This document shows positions 42,665 to 56,595 of a DNA stretch of 64,000 bases, in pieces. The stretch lies in contig WBMV01005073.1 in NCBI GenBank assembly GCA_013396655.1, positions 434,001 to 498,000 on the forward strand, in the 5' to 3' direction. The translations under genes were made by a program, and so were the position numbers. The DNA comes from Campylorhamphus procurvoides (taxonomy: Eukaryota > Chordata > Aves > Passeriformes > Dendrocolaptidae). How positions within the stretch are numbered: the stretch's first letter is position 1; each line of letters starts with the position of its first letter. The notes under the pieces were generated by a model. The model saw only the letters and a program-made list of their open reading frames with translations, was not told the DNA's origin and ran no database searches.

Positions 42665-43902
42665 TTTTTTCTATATAGTATGCATGATAACAGAAAAAGA
42701 CACATTTTAGATCTTTTAAAAAAAACAAACATCCAACTAGATAAATATAAGAAACAAATGGATAGTCAGTTTTGCCTGAAATTCCTTTACTTCTTCATTT
42801 AGATGTATTTCAACTTTTTTAATCTTGACCTTGCACTAACTTATTTCCTGACTGTCAAACAATGTCAAACAAAAGCTACTGTGCTCTTCATTAGACTCAT
42901 GATAGCAATGTTTTTGTAGGGACAGAATACAACTGCAATATTCTTTATGCTGGCATGGGCTAATGGAATAATTCAAGCCGCATGGCAATGTTCATTACTT
43001 GCAAAGTCCATCAATTAAAATATGTTGCTCTGTCAGTGGCCATTAGTCAGACTAATGTCTACAGTTCCATTCTCAGAGCTTTGCTAGTGGAGCTGTCAAG
43101 TCTGTCTGGTTCAGCCCTCTCTCTTGCAGTCTCTTGGTTTATCTGTCCCACTCCTCCTACTCTGCTTAGCTTCACCTCCTCATGCAGCTTATTAAGTGCA
43201 GATATTCCTTTATTTACCAAGCAGGTTTCCATATTTGGTCATTCCTTTCCAGTCCTTGGTCAGCTCCTCGCCAGACTCTTATCATTCTGGTTTCTACTCC
43301 TCACCTCTTCCATAAGCCAACTAACCACGCTTCATCTCACTCTGACCTCCATTTGCCAGGTAGCTCTAACCAGTGTTTTGGCCCCATCAATCCTGGTCAT
43401 AACTTATTTCCCCTTCACAAGTCTTCAATATCACCAGATTCCTGCTTCAGGTATCAACTTTGGCCTAGTCTGTTTTCTATCTTTGGGGTTTCAATTCTTG
43501 TCAGACAAACCCTCCCAGACTCCCCTTCATGTTGCCTTCTTGCAGAGGAAAAGCCAAACTGACATCCCAGGAGTTACTTCTACCTCTGTCATAGCCCTCA
43601 TACAACCTTGTGCAAGTCCCTTGGTGCCAGGTTCATTAAAAGACATGGATATTCTCATGTACAACACACTAATTCTGAGCATTCAGCCCCTTCCTCCCTA
43701 GCACCTGCAGCTCTGTATCAGACAGTCAGGCTTTATAACTAATCCCTTAGGAGGGATACTTCAGAGACAAAGACAACTTTAATTTCAGAAGCATTGAGCA
43801 TTTGAAAATTCAACTTGTTTCTCAAAACTGAAGGCCATCTCTTAGTATCTTTGTATGTTAACTTCATTTTTAACAAAATAATAACTGACCATCTTGTGTT
43901 TT

Positions 43903-43921
43903 AAAGCATAATTTATGCTTT
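43903..43921. repeat. Near-palindrome, 9-base arms
   Basis: AAAGCATAA and TTATGCTTT are exact reverse complements separated by one base. Confidence 0.85.
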
Positions 43922-44341
43922 CCTAAGGTCCCTCTACAGAAATAGTTTTATAAGTGCAAAGCACAGCTGTAATTGTGAGAGACACTCTTTAAAAAGAGAA
44001 AAAAGATCATGAAAAGGGATGGATAATATCATAAGTAGGTGTAAGTGCCAATCCTTTAGTCAGATTGTTTGTCTATCTGCTGCTTTAGAGAGCCTGTTTA
44101 CTGCTGTAGTCAAAAGCTAAAAAACTGTGGCAGGTAGCAGATGTACCAATTAATAACCTGTCAAGGCTGACAGATAAAATGAAAAAAACCGCAGCTCTCA
44201 CACAGAAATCCCAAGTGCTTTTTTCTCCACATTTCAGGTCACTGCGGGTCATAAGATACACTCTGTCACCCTGGGGAGAGATGAAACTGTCTCATTAGCG
44301 TCTATCTTTCATGACATTAAGACGCTGCCTTTGAGATGCTA

Positions 44342-44454
<113 letters not shown>

Positions 44455-45607
44455 TGCAGTTTCAGCGTAAGACACATACACGACGAGAGGATAGAATATA
44501 CAGATTACCTTAGATAAAGAAGATTAGAAAGATTAGCCATGGTTCTGCAGGCACCAGAATCCTGAAAGCCATCTATCAAATAATCCTTCCACATTTCTAA
44601 GCATGCTACCAAGAACACTTAGAAAGGTTATATTGCAAATATTTTATCCCTTTTCCCAAAGGACTACAAACAAAAGCAAGATGAAAAGGGCAGCACTGTC
44701 TGCCAGATACTGACAACCCTTAGTGTAACCCAAAGAGCCTGTTAAAAGAGTACCTCACATCAAAACATTGGAGCTGCCCAAAGCTGAATTCTGATTCACA
44801 CACCAGGTTTGGACTCATTTCTAAGCAGAATACAGGCTTTCCCTGATTCCCTGAAGGATTTCCTAGGCCCCACAGATCATTTTAATTTTGGCTGTCACAA
44901 ATATAACCCATTTCACATATATGTAGTTGATCCTCACAGGTATTAATACACAAACCAAGCACACAGGCAGGGGAGTGATTTGCCAGAACAGTCCAATAAT
45001 ATTAATGTTCAGTCACCAAGACTTTCTCATCTGTATCAGCCAGTAAGAAAAAATGTGTCTTGGTATCCTGCCATGTGCTTTACAAAACACCGGTTTAGAC
45101 TGTGTTTACCTTCTTGATGATAAAATTCAAGGGTGCTGTATACTACTTTCATACGCTACTCTTGTAAATCACTTTTGTACACTACTAGACTAATTTCTGA
45201 CAAGGGATGAAAGTGCAGACTGTTAAAGCAATCTGGGCTTTATTCTTTTTACCATAAATCAAAGCATCTCCTTGTGAACAGAGAAAATTCCTTAAAAGGA
45301 ATTAAGAGCATAGTTCTCTGCAGAACATGGGAGGAACTATGATCTTTAACAACCCACTTTTCTGCTGATGCAACTACAAATTCTACCTTTCACTCTTTAT
45401 GACTGCCATTAAAAGGATACAAATGAATTTGGACATAATTGTCGGGAAATCTCCACCAGCACTGTGGCTTTACTCAGAGCAAATGAGACATGGCCTACAC
45501 TCACAACTTCTGTTGGCATAGCTGTCTTAGGCATAAGAAGGGAAAGTCTTTATACTTGAAAGCAACATAACCAAAAAGGCAGAAAAACCCATACTATAGA
45601 CAATTAC

Positions 45608-45630
45608 ACTAGTACAAGTCTTGTACTGGT
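45608..45630. repeat. Near-palindrome, 11-base arms with one mismatch
   Basis: ACTAGTACAAG and CTTGTACTGGT are separated by one base. Ten of eleven arm positions pair. Confidence 0.83.
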
Positions 45631-46323
45631 ATAACTTCTCCGGAGGGAAACTGAGTTAAATGATATTCAAATCAGCTTCTTGACGGTAAATGTTTTATCT
45701 CCATTCAGAAGAGGTACAAGTGAAGAATGCACCATCTACACAACTTCATCAGCAAATCCTTACAAAGGTAGACAAGGTTTAAGGTGGCCCAGGTTTAAGC
45801 ATATAGTAAGAATTGTCTATTAATGACTTGTCTCTTATTAACTATCAGTATTTCTTCCCATTTAATAAAATCTAGGATATTCTTATAGGCTTCTTTTCAC
45901 CCATCTTTTCCCTCTTCTCACACACAAGGATATTCACATATTTAAGTGTGTGAGTTTTAGCTCTAAGTGATTCATTCTTAATGTGTTTTTATTCTCCTCA
46001 ACCTTCAGGACCACAACCTGTGTTATCACCTTTAATTTTCTCTACTCATTTTCCTCATGCTTAGTCTCTTACTGTTTATTCTCTCTTATTCTAAAGCACT
46101 TAAAGTTGTCCTTGCTACTCTTACAACAGAATCACTGCTACACAGCATTTTTCTGGGATTTATGTCTCCATCTTCCATCTCATTCAAACCCTGAACACAT
46201 TAACACTGTTTCACTAACTTCTTGACCTGGGGCCTGACTTGTAGTCCAGAGCTAGTGTCTTTTCTATGTTTCAAATCAGAACTTAATGCATAAAACACAA
46301 TGTTTTCATTATGAGAGTGATGA

Positions 46324-46493
46324 CTCACTGGAATGGGTTGCCCAGAGATGTGGTGGATGCCCCATCCCTGGAAACATTCAAGGTCAGGTTGGAGGGGATC
46401 ATAGCAACCTGACTTAATTGAACATTGCAAGGGGGCTGGACTAGATGACCTTTAAATGCCCCCTCCAACTCAAACTATTCTATAATTCTATGA
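46324..46493 (+). mobile_element. CR1 LINE 3' end with terminal short repeat
   Basis: The best preserved CR1 copy here, about 170 bases. It contains GGAATGGGTTGCCCAGAGAT, CCATCCCTGGAAACATTCAA, GGTCAGGTTGGA, GGGGCTGGACTAGATGACCT and CCCCTCCAACTCAAACTATT. It finishes at the tandem ATTCTATAATTCTATGA that marks the CR1 3' terminus. It is 5'-truncated well downstream of the reverse transcriptase domain, so not autonomous. Orientation is antisense to PRKN. Confidence 0.94.
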
Positions 46494-46837
46494 AAAACAG
46501 TCATGTTTAAGTGTTACTACTTGTCCACTGCTGCATCCTCTTCCCAAAAGTCTTTTTTTTCAGAGATTTGCCCAATGTAATTTCCAATCTTTTCATAGGT
46601 CAGACTTTCACTGGATCCTGCTTAGCTAATTATAGAACAGATCCTAAAGGTACTAGCAAAGAAGGAGAGAGTTTAAAAACTATGTTACTGTTGGCATGAT
46701 GTGTTCCAGCAATGAGTTCAGAAATGTCAAATGCATGCAGTATTGAATTATACTGATGCATCTTAACATTCTGCTGTCTAAGAAGTCGTTCCATTTCTTC
46801 ACATTTCAAAAGCAATAATTTTAGGGGGGGTGAAAAG

Positions 46838-46860
46838 TTTTATTTATTTATTTATTTTTA
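46838..46860. repeat. (TTTA)5 microsatellite
   Basis: Five TTTA units, the last slightly expanded. A run of seven guanines lies just upstream at about 46824-46830. Confidence 0.88.
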
Positions 46861-48792
46861 AATATTCCTGGATCTACTTCTGATGTTTTCTGTTTCTGGT
46901 TTAATTTCTTCTGTTTTGTAAGTGGACTTTTGTAAAACATGCTCTAACATTGTAAGATATTGTTATCAAATACCCATGAGATTTGAAAAAGTCCTGTATT
47001 ATGTTAAATTCTTGCACTGTGACTAGAGACAAAGGTTATGGGCAAATAACCATCTCATAAATAAAAAGGTAAAGAGATTTTAAAAAACCCTTTTCTGCTC
47101 AAAAACATAAAGAACTATTTGTCATCTCACCCACAAAATCATCCACATGTCCATCAATGTATTCATGAATATGAAAACACACATGGCCACTTGAAAATTT
47201 TCACTAGTTATGCATAGCACTTAATGAGTTTGCTGGCAAACTGCACACACCAAACATCTATAGAAAAATGTATTTCTAAGTCCCTGATGCGCAACCTACA
47301 CATGCCAAATGACATAAATAATGTGCACTTGACAGATTTCTGCTATTTTGCACAGAATGCTTTGAGGATAAGTTTTTATGCCCCCAGTAGTAGAGATCCC
47401 GCTATAATCACCAATCTCAACAATTCCCAAAACTTTCCATTTCCTTCTTCCCAATTATTACTTGAAAAATACAAGCCTTCTCGAAATTTCTACAGGTGCG
47501 AACTAACACACAGGAATATTAAATAAATCAATAATAATTACACAGAAGACTGCTAAAAGGAACTGATGCAAAAGCATGGACAATTGACTTTAATCAGAAG
47601 CCAAAACTCAGGATAGAGGACATCTGCAGACTTGTAAAATGGCAGCTAAATTGCTTATAACTTCCCTCTTTCAACTCACATTCAAACCTACGTGTGTCAT
47701 ATGTTCTCAGCTACAATGACTGTTACAGGTTTTTGCTAACTGTGAAGGCAGAGCAAGATGTAAGATATATAAAATTGACACAAATATTTAATTTTTTTTA
47801 CCACTTTTTTCTCTGTCATAGCTCTATTGACCTCAAAGCAATCAGATCCATAAAACTAATGTGATGTCTTAGGAACGAGTCCGAATCTAAGCAGGAAACT
47901 AAATTATGAAGGCATGATATGCAGTTCAAAGTACCAGCAGCTTTATAAACTCACAAGCAATTTCTTTCCCTCTTTTAAGCACTTATTAATTATATCAAAT
48001 TTGAACGTATTATTTGCTTCTAAATGTGTAATCATACCCCAGATTACTTGTTTGAATTATTTTGTTGTTGCTTGATTCCCATATTGCTTTACTATTTAAC
48101 TCCAAATGCCTCACTTATGAATGAAAGGTACATTTAAAGTTACAGAAATTTGCAACTGTAAATTTACAATTTATGTTCTGGTATTCTCTTCATAAAGATA
48201 CTTTTAATCTGTTCATATGAGTATATATATCTCCAAGCGAAGAATAAATAAGCAAAATTTAAGGACAGTTTAATGTCTCCCAACATCATAAATTTCCTGG
48301 TCTGAACACACATTTTCAGCTACACTTGTAATTAAACTGTGATTCTAACTACTACCAATTTAATTACCCAAATCTTCACATACTTTTTCTCAGACAGAAT
48401 TAGCTTCTGGTTTTGTTTTTGCTTAAAATTATCGCTTTGTATGACTTATGCTCTCCAGAGAGAAGGCAAAGGAAAAAAATTAAATCAACCCTTTAATGTT
48501 GTATAAACTGGCAGAATGAAAGGAAAAAAATGCTCCAGCCAGCTCCAATACAGCCAGCTGAGAACTAACACAAGTACCAGGGCCCTGACTTGCGCCATGT
48601 AGAACCCCATATCAGCCTCACCCTCTTGCCCCGAGGTTGCTCTGCAGCTCCCCATAGCCCTGCCCTTCCCAGCCATGGGCCTCAGAGAGGTACCAAATGC
48701 CCTGAGATGGTGTCTCATTCATCCTGTCTGCCTGCACTTGATGGAGGTACCCAGGCTCCATTTTAGCCTCAGAGAATCAGAGAAAATCATAA

Positions 48793-48852
48793 AATTGGAC
48801 TTCATGATCCTTGTTGGTCCCTTTCAAGCCAGCATATTCTCTCACTCTGTGA
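48793..48852 (+). mobile_element. CR1 LINE extreme 3' end
   Basis: About 60 bases match the CR1 tail: GGACTTCATGATCCTTGTTG, GTCCCTTTCAAGCCAGCATA, then TTCTCTCACTCTGTGA in place of the terminal repeat. The similarity ends upstream, where a GC-richer segment of unknown origin begins. Orientation is antisense to PRKN. Confidence 0.8.
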
Positions 48853-49698
48853 AAATGTCTTCCCTGACCATAGTTACTAACATATAGATCTCCACTGCAG
48901 GATTGTGTGCTATATCTTCTACCGTATGTTTGCAGCATTATTTTGTGCTTTGCATTTTAAATTTCATCTTTCTCCAAATGGTATAGTTGGGTGAGATTCA
49001 ATTCAATGCATTTAAGCATCAAAATGTTGGCTATATAAGTCTAAAATATTCCTTGCATGCTTCCTTTTTAGTCAATTGAAGGAATACACATCATCACAGG
49101 GTAATTCCCACAATCCAAGATAGGAACAAAAAAACCAAAAATTCCATTTATCTCCAATAACTGAGGAGTCTATGGTGATTTGGCAAGATTTATACAAGTA
49201 ACTTTAAGACTTTTAAAGTTAGATTATTTGAATTTCACCCAACAGCTGCAATCCCCATCACTTCTGCACATATTTAACTTTGAACATCTAAATTTCGCAT
49301 TGTATTTAGCTCCATGCAAACTGAGCATGTACATTATGGGCACAGTGCAACTTCCATTTCTCTCACTTAGAATTTATGTCTGCATCACACTTGTTCATTC
49401 TGAAAAGTACATCACTTTTGTGGGCTCTGAACATAACCATGTATGAATATCTATCAGTGTCCTTCAAAGGATATCTTTTCACAGTGCTAATTGCTAAACC
49501 GAGCTTGCAACAGGAAAATGTTTAAAATACTTGAGAATAAGCACTTCATGCTTAAAAATTTAAGGGGCATTCTGTCTTCTATTTTTTTTTTCCTTTTTTC
49601 TTTTCTGACTTCAAAAATGTTCCATATTCAAAAATGGAAGCCTAAAAATCTGGAAATGCATCACTTTAATGGTAGGACTTGAAATACAGCAATGATAT

Positions 49699-49729
49699 TA
49701 TATATATATATATATATACACATATATAT
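49699..49729. repeat. (TA)10 microsatellite with CACATATATA extension
   Basis: Ten perfect TA units (49699-49718) are followed by CACATATATAT. The alternating purine-pyrimidine pattern partly continues into GCATGC-type steps up to about 49760. It is the longest dinucleotide array in the window. Confidence 0.93.
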
Positions 49730-52572
49730 GCAAGTGCATGCTGGCCTGCCATGCATGCAAAGCAAGGAATGGTGGCAAGAGAATCCTGCAGCTCAGAGGT
49801 GCTTGTTATAGCAGGTATCCATCAGCAGGCACAGCCAACCTCCAGCTACAGTGGGACACTGTCTGGGACTGCACATGCACAGTACAAGTTACCAAGCACA
49901 GCACAAACCAGGCGACTCTGTGGAGTGAGCAGCAATGGCAGGAGAGCACAGCCCTGCAGTGTGTGTAACAATGGGAATGGTAACAGGGTAGTAAGGAGAT
50001 GGGGTCAAACTAGACTTTCATACTAAACAGGTTTAAAATCCCATAATTAGTGTGCATTTATTTGTTACATCATTCTCCCAGTCTCATCCGACTTGTTCAG
50101 CTAATCGGAGTGTTGTTGTAAAAACCCACATCTTTCTGCTGTCTGTCTCTTCCAGTGAAAAGCAATCCTGTGCTGGTGACAGTGCAGTCATTCTTATGTA
50201 TGAAGTGACTTCACTGGGCTTGTGTTAATTAAATGTTTGGATGTTTCAGGTGACCTTTTCTCATTTTTTGATGTTATGTGAATGTGAAAAAAGGTAAAAC
50301 TAATAAGAGTGTCTGGAATGCATAAATCTTTTATTGAAGAGACAAAAAGATATTATGAAGAATACCAAGTACGTAATTCACAGAATATAAGCTCATAAGC
50401 CTATCTTTGCAATACTGTTTATGCATTGTGAAAAGACGTAGAAGTATTTTCTCGCAGATACTACAAGAGGGGATTACTATAGGCATTTTCACAATTCATT
50501 TTCCAATACTTACATAAACAGTAAATTATTGAGGGTTTTTTCTCTGTTGCTATGTAAATAACTTGCTAATGTAGAGAAACTTAGAACTTCATTAATCTGT
50601 AGATATACACTAATATTTACAGATGTTTTCCTTTGTATAAAAGGATACAATTTTTAAAGAAACAGAGGTGATAGAAATGTCCTGAGAATAACGTTTCATC
50701 TCAAGTCCCTAACCTTATATCTGCTGGTCTGAAAATGCAGAGAATTCACTTGGGCACACAACTTTATCTGGAAAATCAATTATTGCTAACCACCATTAAT
50801 CATAAAATCACATATCAGAGTCAAAACCATCTCATGAAATCAGTTTATAATCACTTGGTCAAAAAAGGCCTTCTTGATTTTCCTTCTGAGTCCTCTTTGT
50901 TCAACAAGTGCACAGTGGTTATACCTTCACCTTAACTATAGGTATCAGAACTTTTCTCAGTGAGTGTAATATGTCTTAGGCATAGATCTCTTTCAGAATG
51001 CTGCAAGCAATTTCAAAATGCATCCAGCATTCAGCAGGTTGTACAACTAAAATATCTGACAATTTATTTTTTGTAAATATCCTGTTGACTGCACTCAATA
51101 TGTTTGCAAATTGGGGGGGTGGGTCAAACCTGTGGTACCCAAATATCTTGTATTGGCCACCTTACAATTGGTGTAAAAAATGACCTATCCAGTAAAATCA
51201 AAAAAGTAAAGAATTACATAAGACTCTTCACTTGTACTCATGCTATTTTGGTAACATCAGTTAACAGATGATATTTTTCTGTACAGTAATCTATATACGT
51301 AAAGAGCAAGGTAAAACAAATATATGCCCTGAAAGAAATACATTAGAGTGCTTCAATAATACAGATTTCCTAGGGAAAAAAAATAAAATTTTTTCAAAAG
51401 CAAACAGTTTTGAGTTCTATCCTTTCAAAGTCAGCAGGCATGTATTTAGACTGCAAAGCTTAGCTCTGCACTGAACCAGAGCAGATGACAAACAATACTT
51501 GCACATTATTTCTGTACTCAGAGGTCAACATGCTGAGTCTCTAAGTCTTTATGTCTCTCTGAAACTATACATGGCAAGGTAGTTCTTCAGCCCAAGCAAA
51601 CTACAACTTCTCCAATTAAGTCAGTATTGCTTACCTGTATCCATACTAGCAAACAAAATAGCTACGTACACAAAATGTAATACTTTGTTAAAAAGACCAT
51701 GTACCAGTAAAGGACATATTTAATTGCTACTTTTTCAAAGGTCAGTCTGCAATAAGAAACCTATTCTTTAAACAAAACCCCTAAGAAACAAGAATCAAAA
51801 TAAAATTTTCTCCTGATACTACCCTGTCAAACATCATTAATTTTCTTTTTTCCTTGATTGACTTCAGACAGCTTGAAGGCATTAAAAAGACCTATGCATT
51901 ATTTTGTTATCAAAAAGGCTGCTGAAGCTAATAGTCAAGAAAATTTCATGAAAGCTTGATTGCCAGGACACAATGCTTGTCCTGTTCTGACCAGTCACCA
52001 GAGATGTTAGTTGCCCAGCTGAATAGGTTACATCTTCGTTAGCATGCTCTTAAATTCAAAAGGCACTTTTTGCTCTCATTAAGTTCTTGTGAAAGAATTC
52101 CACAAAGGGACAGCATCAGAGTTGGGAAAGGATCTCCAAGCGTAGCAAATTCTGCTGGTCTGGCTTTCTCACATTGCATGCAGCTCTGGCCTTCACTGTG
52201 CAGTTACTCCATGCTTGCTTTAATGATGCTTTAAAGCCAAATGACTAGAAGTAATGAACCACATTAGCCATTTTCTACTAAGGTCTTTCAGTCTTTACCA
52301 CAGAAAATATCAGCAGGAATATTGACCTTCCATTTCAGTTTAGAACCTGCTTCCTTGCATCCTTTTTGCATATTTAAAACAACATTTAAACCACAGTTGA
52401 ACAAGTACTGTTTAGTCACATCAGCATTCAAACCCTAAATTTCACTGAGTTGCACAATGCCAGCAAGCCACTGCTTGTTATTTTTGGCAGTTTTCTCTAC
52501 ATTCTGTACATTCTGCAATGTGACAAACTGCTGAAAGTCTGTCAGAGGGGGCAATTTTCTAAAAAAAGAGAG

Positions 52573-52606
52573 AACAAACAAACAAAAACAAACAAACAAA
52601 AAAAAA
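52573..52606. repeat. (AAAC)n repeat with A-rich tail
   Basis: About six AAAC units with one AAAAAC interruption, ending in nine adenines. Confidence 0.88.
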
Positions 52607-55600
52607 TCAATATTGCCGAAGAGACTAAGACTTCAGGGCAATCGTGCAATAGTGCAAACATATTTGATGAATAGTTTATACCATCTGCTTGCACAATATT
52701 CCAGTTTAAATTATAGGTGTAAATTCACTCATGCAATTCTCAGTAAAGTCAGTGAATACCAAACTCATGTAACACAACAAATTCCATGCTGTCTATCTGT
52801 AATGAGAAATTGAGCTATGATGCTTACTGCTCAAATACAGCAGGTCCACAAGCAAAAGTAGAGTCCCTTCTTTCCACGCAAATACTGACTATTGTCAAAT
52901 TAAATTTTAAAGAAACATTTTTTAAAATGTTTCTTAATTAACAGAAGTTACTCCTACAGTTTCTTTATAACATCAGAGAGAAAATCAACAAGTCTAAAGC
53001 TCCTACCATAACCAGATGCTGTTTTAAACTTCTTTTGGAAGATTCATACCTTCTGCCATATAAAACTTGGAAGTGAAAATCTCATTGCAGGGACCTGGGC
53101 TGAAAGGAGCTCTTCACTCTCAGTTTGCTAGGTTTTTAGCTCAATCAGCTCAATTCATGAAAGGTTTTCTCATCTTTTATTCAAAAAGTAGTTGAAATCT
53201 CTAAAGCAAACTCTGTTCTCTCAAATTCCCACCTTCATGCTGGCACTGGCCTTTGATGATGATCAGTACCTTTGAGAAGGGAAGTGAGAGGTCAGGAGCT
53301 TTCAGCATGTGATGGAGACTTTATAAGAGAGGAGATTGTCTTTTCAGGGAAAATCCAGCCATCCCTGAATAAAAGTCAACACAAGGTAAAAGTAACTATA
53401 GAAGAATTTCATCTGCTAGTTACTGAAGGGCAAATTTTTAAAAGACTGCAATTCCTAAATACCAGAACTAAGAGATACAATGAAGAAAATAATAAAAGGT
53501 TTCCTAGATGAAATTAAAGTTCATACAGCCATTTTCCAGCTGATGGCTCAGTAACAGAAGTATATTGTAAAGCCTAAAGGCTGAGAAATCAGATTTGGAG
53601 AGTAAATATTTCTTCTTTTTACTTTTAAAAGTTGTATTAAGAAAAATGTCCTCCTATAGCTTTGGAAATTAGAGGTAGAAAGAACAGTTTAATCAATTCA
53701 TATTGCAACAAATTACATCTCATTGGTATTTATTACACTATGTAATGTAGAATAAAGCCATTGCACCATCAAGATTGATGTGGACAGGCACCGAAGAACA
53801 AACACAGCTTTCTATCTCTTTAATTACAAAATTAGCATTTAAGGATACTCAAATGCAATTTTAAAGGTTGTTTTCTCTCCCCAGTACATGAAAATCAATA
53901 TGCCAAGCTAAAAAAAGAAATCTGACAGAAACACCAAGATGCACACATGTAGGTCTCACTCTCTTGCTCACACATGTATAAGCATGCACAAAATTACTAT
54001 TGGAGAAAGAACAACAGCAAGCAATATCCAGTGACCCAGAAACAACAATGCTTTTCTTTCCACTTTTGCATTTCTTTTTTTTGTCATGGGATATGACGTC
54101 GTTCTGTATAAACAGTATACAAAAAATGCTATTCCTTTAATCTGTGCAGCATTTATAAGACTTCAAGAGGAGCTTTCACTGAGAGCTTAGACAAATATTT
54201 AAATTGCTACATAAATGACTCAGACTACAAGGCAAGCCCAGGCTACTCTAAAAATAAATGTTCATGGACAATAAGCCCATCCAACCAAAAGACAATTTTA
54301 AAAAGCCATAGAATATATTATTTCTCTCAAAATAGTACAGACATATCCGGATGAATGGCTATGATTTTCTTTTTCATTGGGATTTTATGACAGAAAACCA
54401 TTCCAGAACAGTAAAGAATGAAGCAATTGTCTAAAATTGACTGGCACTCTCGTAATGGAGATCAAATCTTAATTGATACCTAATTGTAATATTTTTCTTC
54501 CTACTTTTCAGCACCAATACATGTGTGCATATTTTGCTGCTCTCTGGGAGAAAACATGGCAAAGTTCCACTTAGGAAATGAGGACAGTTTTCACCTTAAT
54601 CAGATCAATTTAGGGCAGGTGGCAACCCTGCAGGCAACATAATTAAGAAAAATGCCTGTGTTCAATACAAACTGTCCCTCCAGTCTTGAGGTCTAATAGG
54701 ACATCATAGTATAATCTTTTTACATTTTACTGGCAGGTCACAATGCAGAATTCCACTGAGAGGGGACTACATACTTCATTCTTTTTTTTGTCTGTGCAAA
54801 TCCACACAAATAATACATATGTTCTTCAATATTTACTCCCACATAAGAATCAGAATGTTTCTGGGAGTGCAAAAGCTGGTTTGTGATGAAAAATAAAGTT
54901 AAATACAGACGAAAAAGGAATTAAGTCACTCTCTAATCAGGTCTAATTCTAATAACAGCGTGTGAGTCAGGCTAATCCTGCATTACAAACAGTGATTCGT
55001 GTTTCTACTATAAAAACACCTGACAGACAAGCATAAATACAAGAGATCATGCTGTCTGTTCATCTAACTGAAAAGAATTGGAATGACCTGAGAGATTCCC
55101 CAAAGAGAAAGTGTTAAGGATTTTTCTGATTTTGTATTGATATATTGGCTCTATTCTTCAACAGACCACTCATGATGAATAGCTGGCAAAACACATTTGA
55201 AATAAACTGAGAATTTAATGCAAAATTCTACTCTACATTAAAGGGATAATACAGCCAGGTTCATTTAGAATATTACTCCTCTGAAGACACCCCAAGCACT
55301 ACAATAACAAATGTTATATCAAAGATGTACTCAGCAACAAATGCAATATGAGTCTCTGCAAGGCGATTTTTCAGTATGTCAGAATTATAATATCACTCCA
55401 AGGAAACAAATTAAGCAGCACAAGCTTGGCTGTTGGGATCACTTTATTAGCAGTACAGGGTTTTTTCATAAAGAATGCTTTGCTGTGGATCTGTCAATGA
55501 GATGGTCTATCTGTTTTATGGTGCGCAACTTCGTACTTGCCTACAAAATAAACAAAACACTTGAACATTCATCTCTCGTTCTGCAACATTTAAAAAAAAA

Positions 55601-56594
55601 AAAGCAAGAATAACAAAAAAATTTCCTGATCATTTTTACTCCACAGCTAAAGTCCAGTCCAGGGCAGGGTTTTTTAATCAATGGTGATAAACACTTAAGT
55701 CACAAGGGATAAAACTGGCATACTAGTACCGGTGAAGGAATATCTGTTTTTAAATACCCATAGGTTTCTGCAAAATATTGAAAAGTATTCTGCTCTGGTT
55801 AGTCATCATGCTGATACAAGAACTGATTTAATTTTTTCCCTTATGCACAAAAGGGGAAACAGCCTTTGCCAGGTGGACAGGCCCTTTCACTGAGTCAGAG
55901 AAGGATGCTGTGCTTGCACTGCGATCATAAATTTCCAAGCCTGTCACAATGTACCTGAAGCTCAGTGGCTGCACAGGACGAGGAACCCAGTGGAAAAAGG
56001 ATACACTTTACAAAGCACAGGGCAGGAGAGAACCCCCACAGCTCAGCATTATGCCATCAGGCTCATCGGTAGGCTGAAGTGAATTAGTGCAAGCAATTTC
56101 ATGAGATTACGCTAGCAATTTGGTATAGAACAGCTGCCACTCCACACTACAGGGTTCTGCTTCTAGTCTTTACTTACATGGCCACAAATAACTTCCAAAT
56201 TAAGCCAGAACAACAGAATCTGTCCTTTATCTTTACCACCTTACACAGAGACATGTCATGCCTTGTAATTACTTGGTCTTGTCTAATGGTTTTTTTAAAA
56301 CTAACAATAATTCCATTAGCACAAGTCCAATGTACCTTCATTAAATCAGACACTCTATATGACATTATTTGTCCTAATATTTGAATTACTTTCCCTATCT
56401 TGACCATGCTATTTTTTTTCCCATCATCTGCACCTTTTTTTTCCCTATATTAACAGTGCAGGGTTTCTAAACTGTGAGCCTGAAGGCAGAACAGACAGGT
56501 ATAGGACCAAATCTCCAACCTTACAATCTGCATATATGAAACCCCACAGGGTACAGAGTCTAACTGCAGAGGGTTGCATGACAATACATACTTT

Positions 56595-56595
56595 N
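56595..56595. other. Single unresolved base (N)
   Basis: One N lies between CTTT and TTGCTG, within a T-rich stretch. It is an assembly or base-calling ambiguity, not a gap of estimated size. Confidence 0.99.

Larger units (their letters stand above)
37044..44341. other. Non-coding intron block downstream of PRKN exon 8
   Basis: Two segments differ from the background. Positions 37560-39060 are purine-rich on the plus strand, and 43090-43700 are pyrimidine-rich on the plus strand and GC-richer. Neither matches a repeat family I recognise. A stretch at about 41550-41745 weakly resembles CR1-type LINE coding sequence. No additional PRKN exon is present. Confidence 0.7.
44455..56594. other. Non-coding intron block upstream of PRKN exon 8
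   Basis: Holds the two plus-strand CR1 ends and the (TA)10 tract. GC-richer patches at about 48520-48790, 49730-50000 and 55860-56080 stand out from the AT-rich background and may be old repeats, but no family is recognisable. No exon with splice sites and a conserved frame was found on either strand. Confidence 0.72.

Noticed and set aside
42982..43701. 239-codon open frame on the plus strand as a gene
   Set aside because: The translation is a leucine/serine/proline-rich mix expected of pyrimidine-rich DNA, a second frame is open over the same bases, and no domain is visible.
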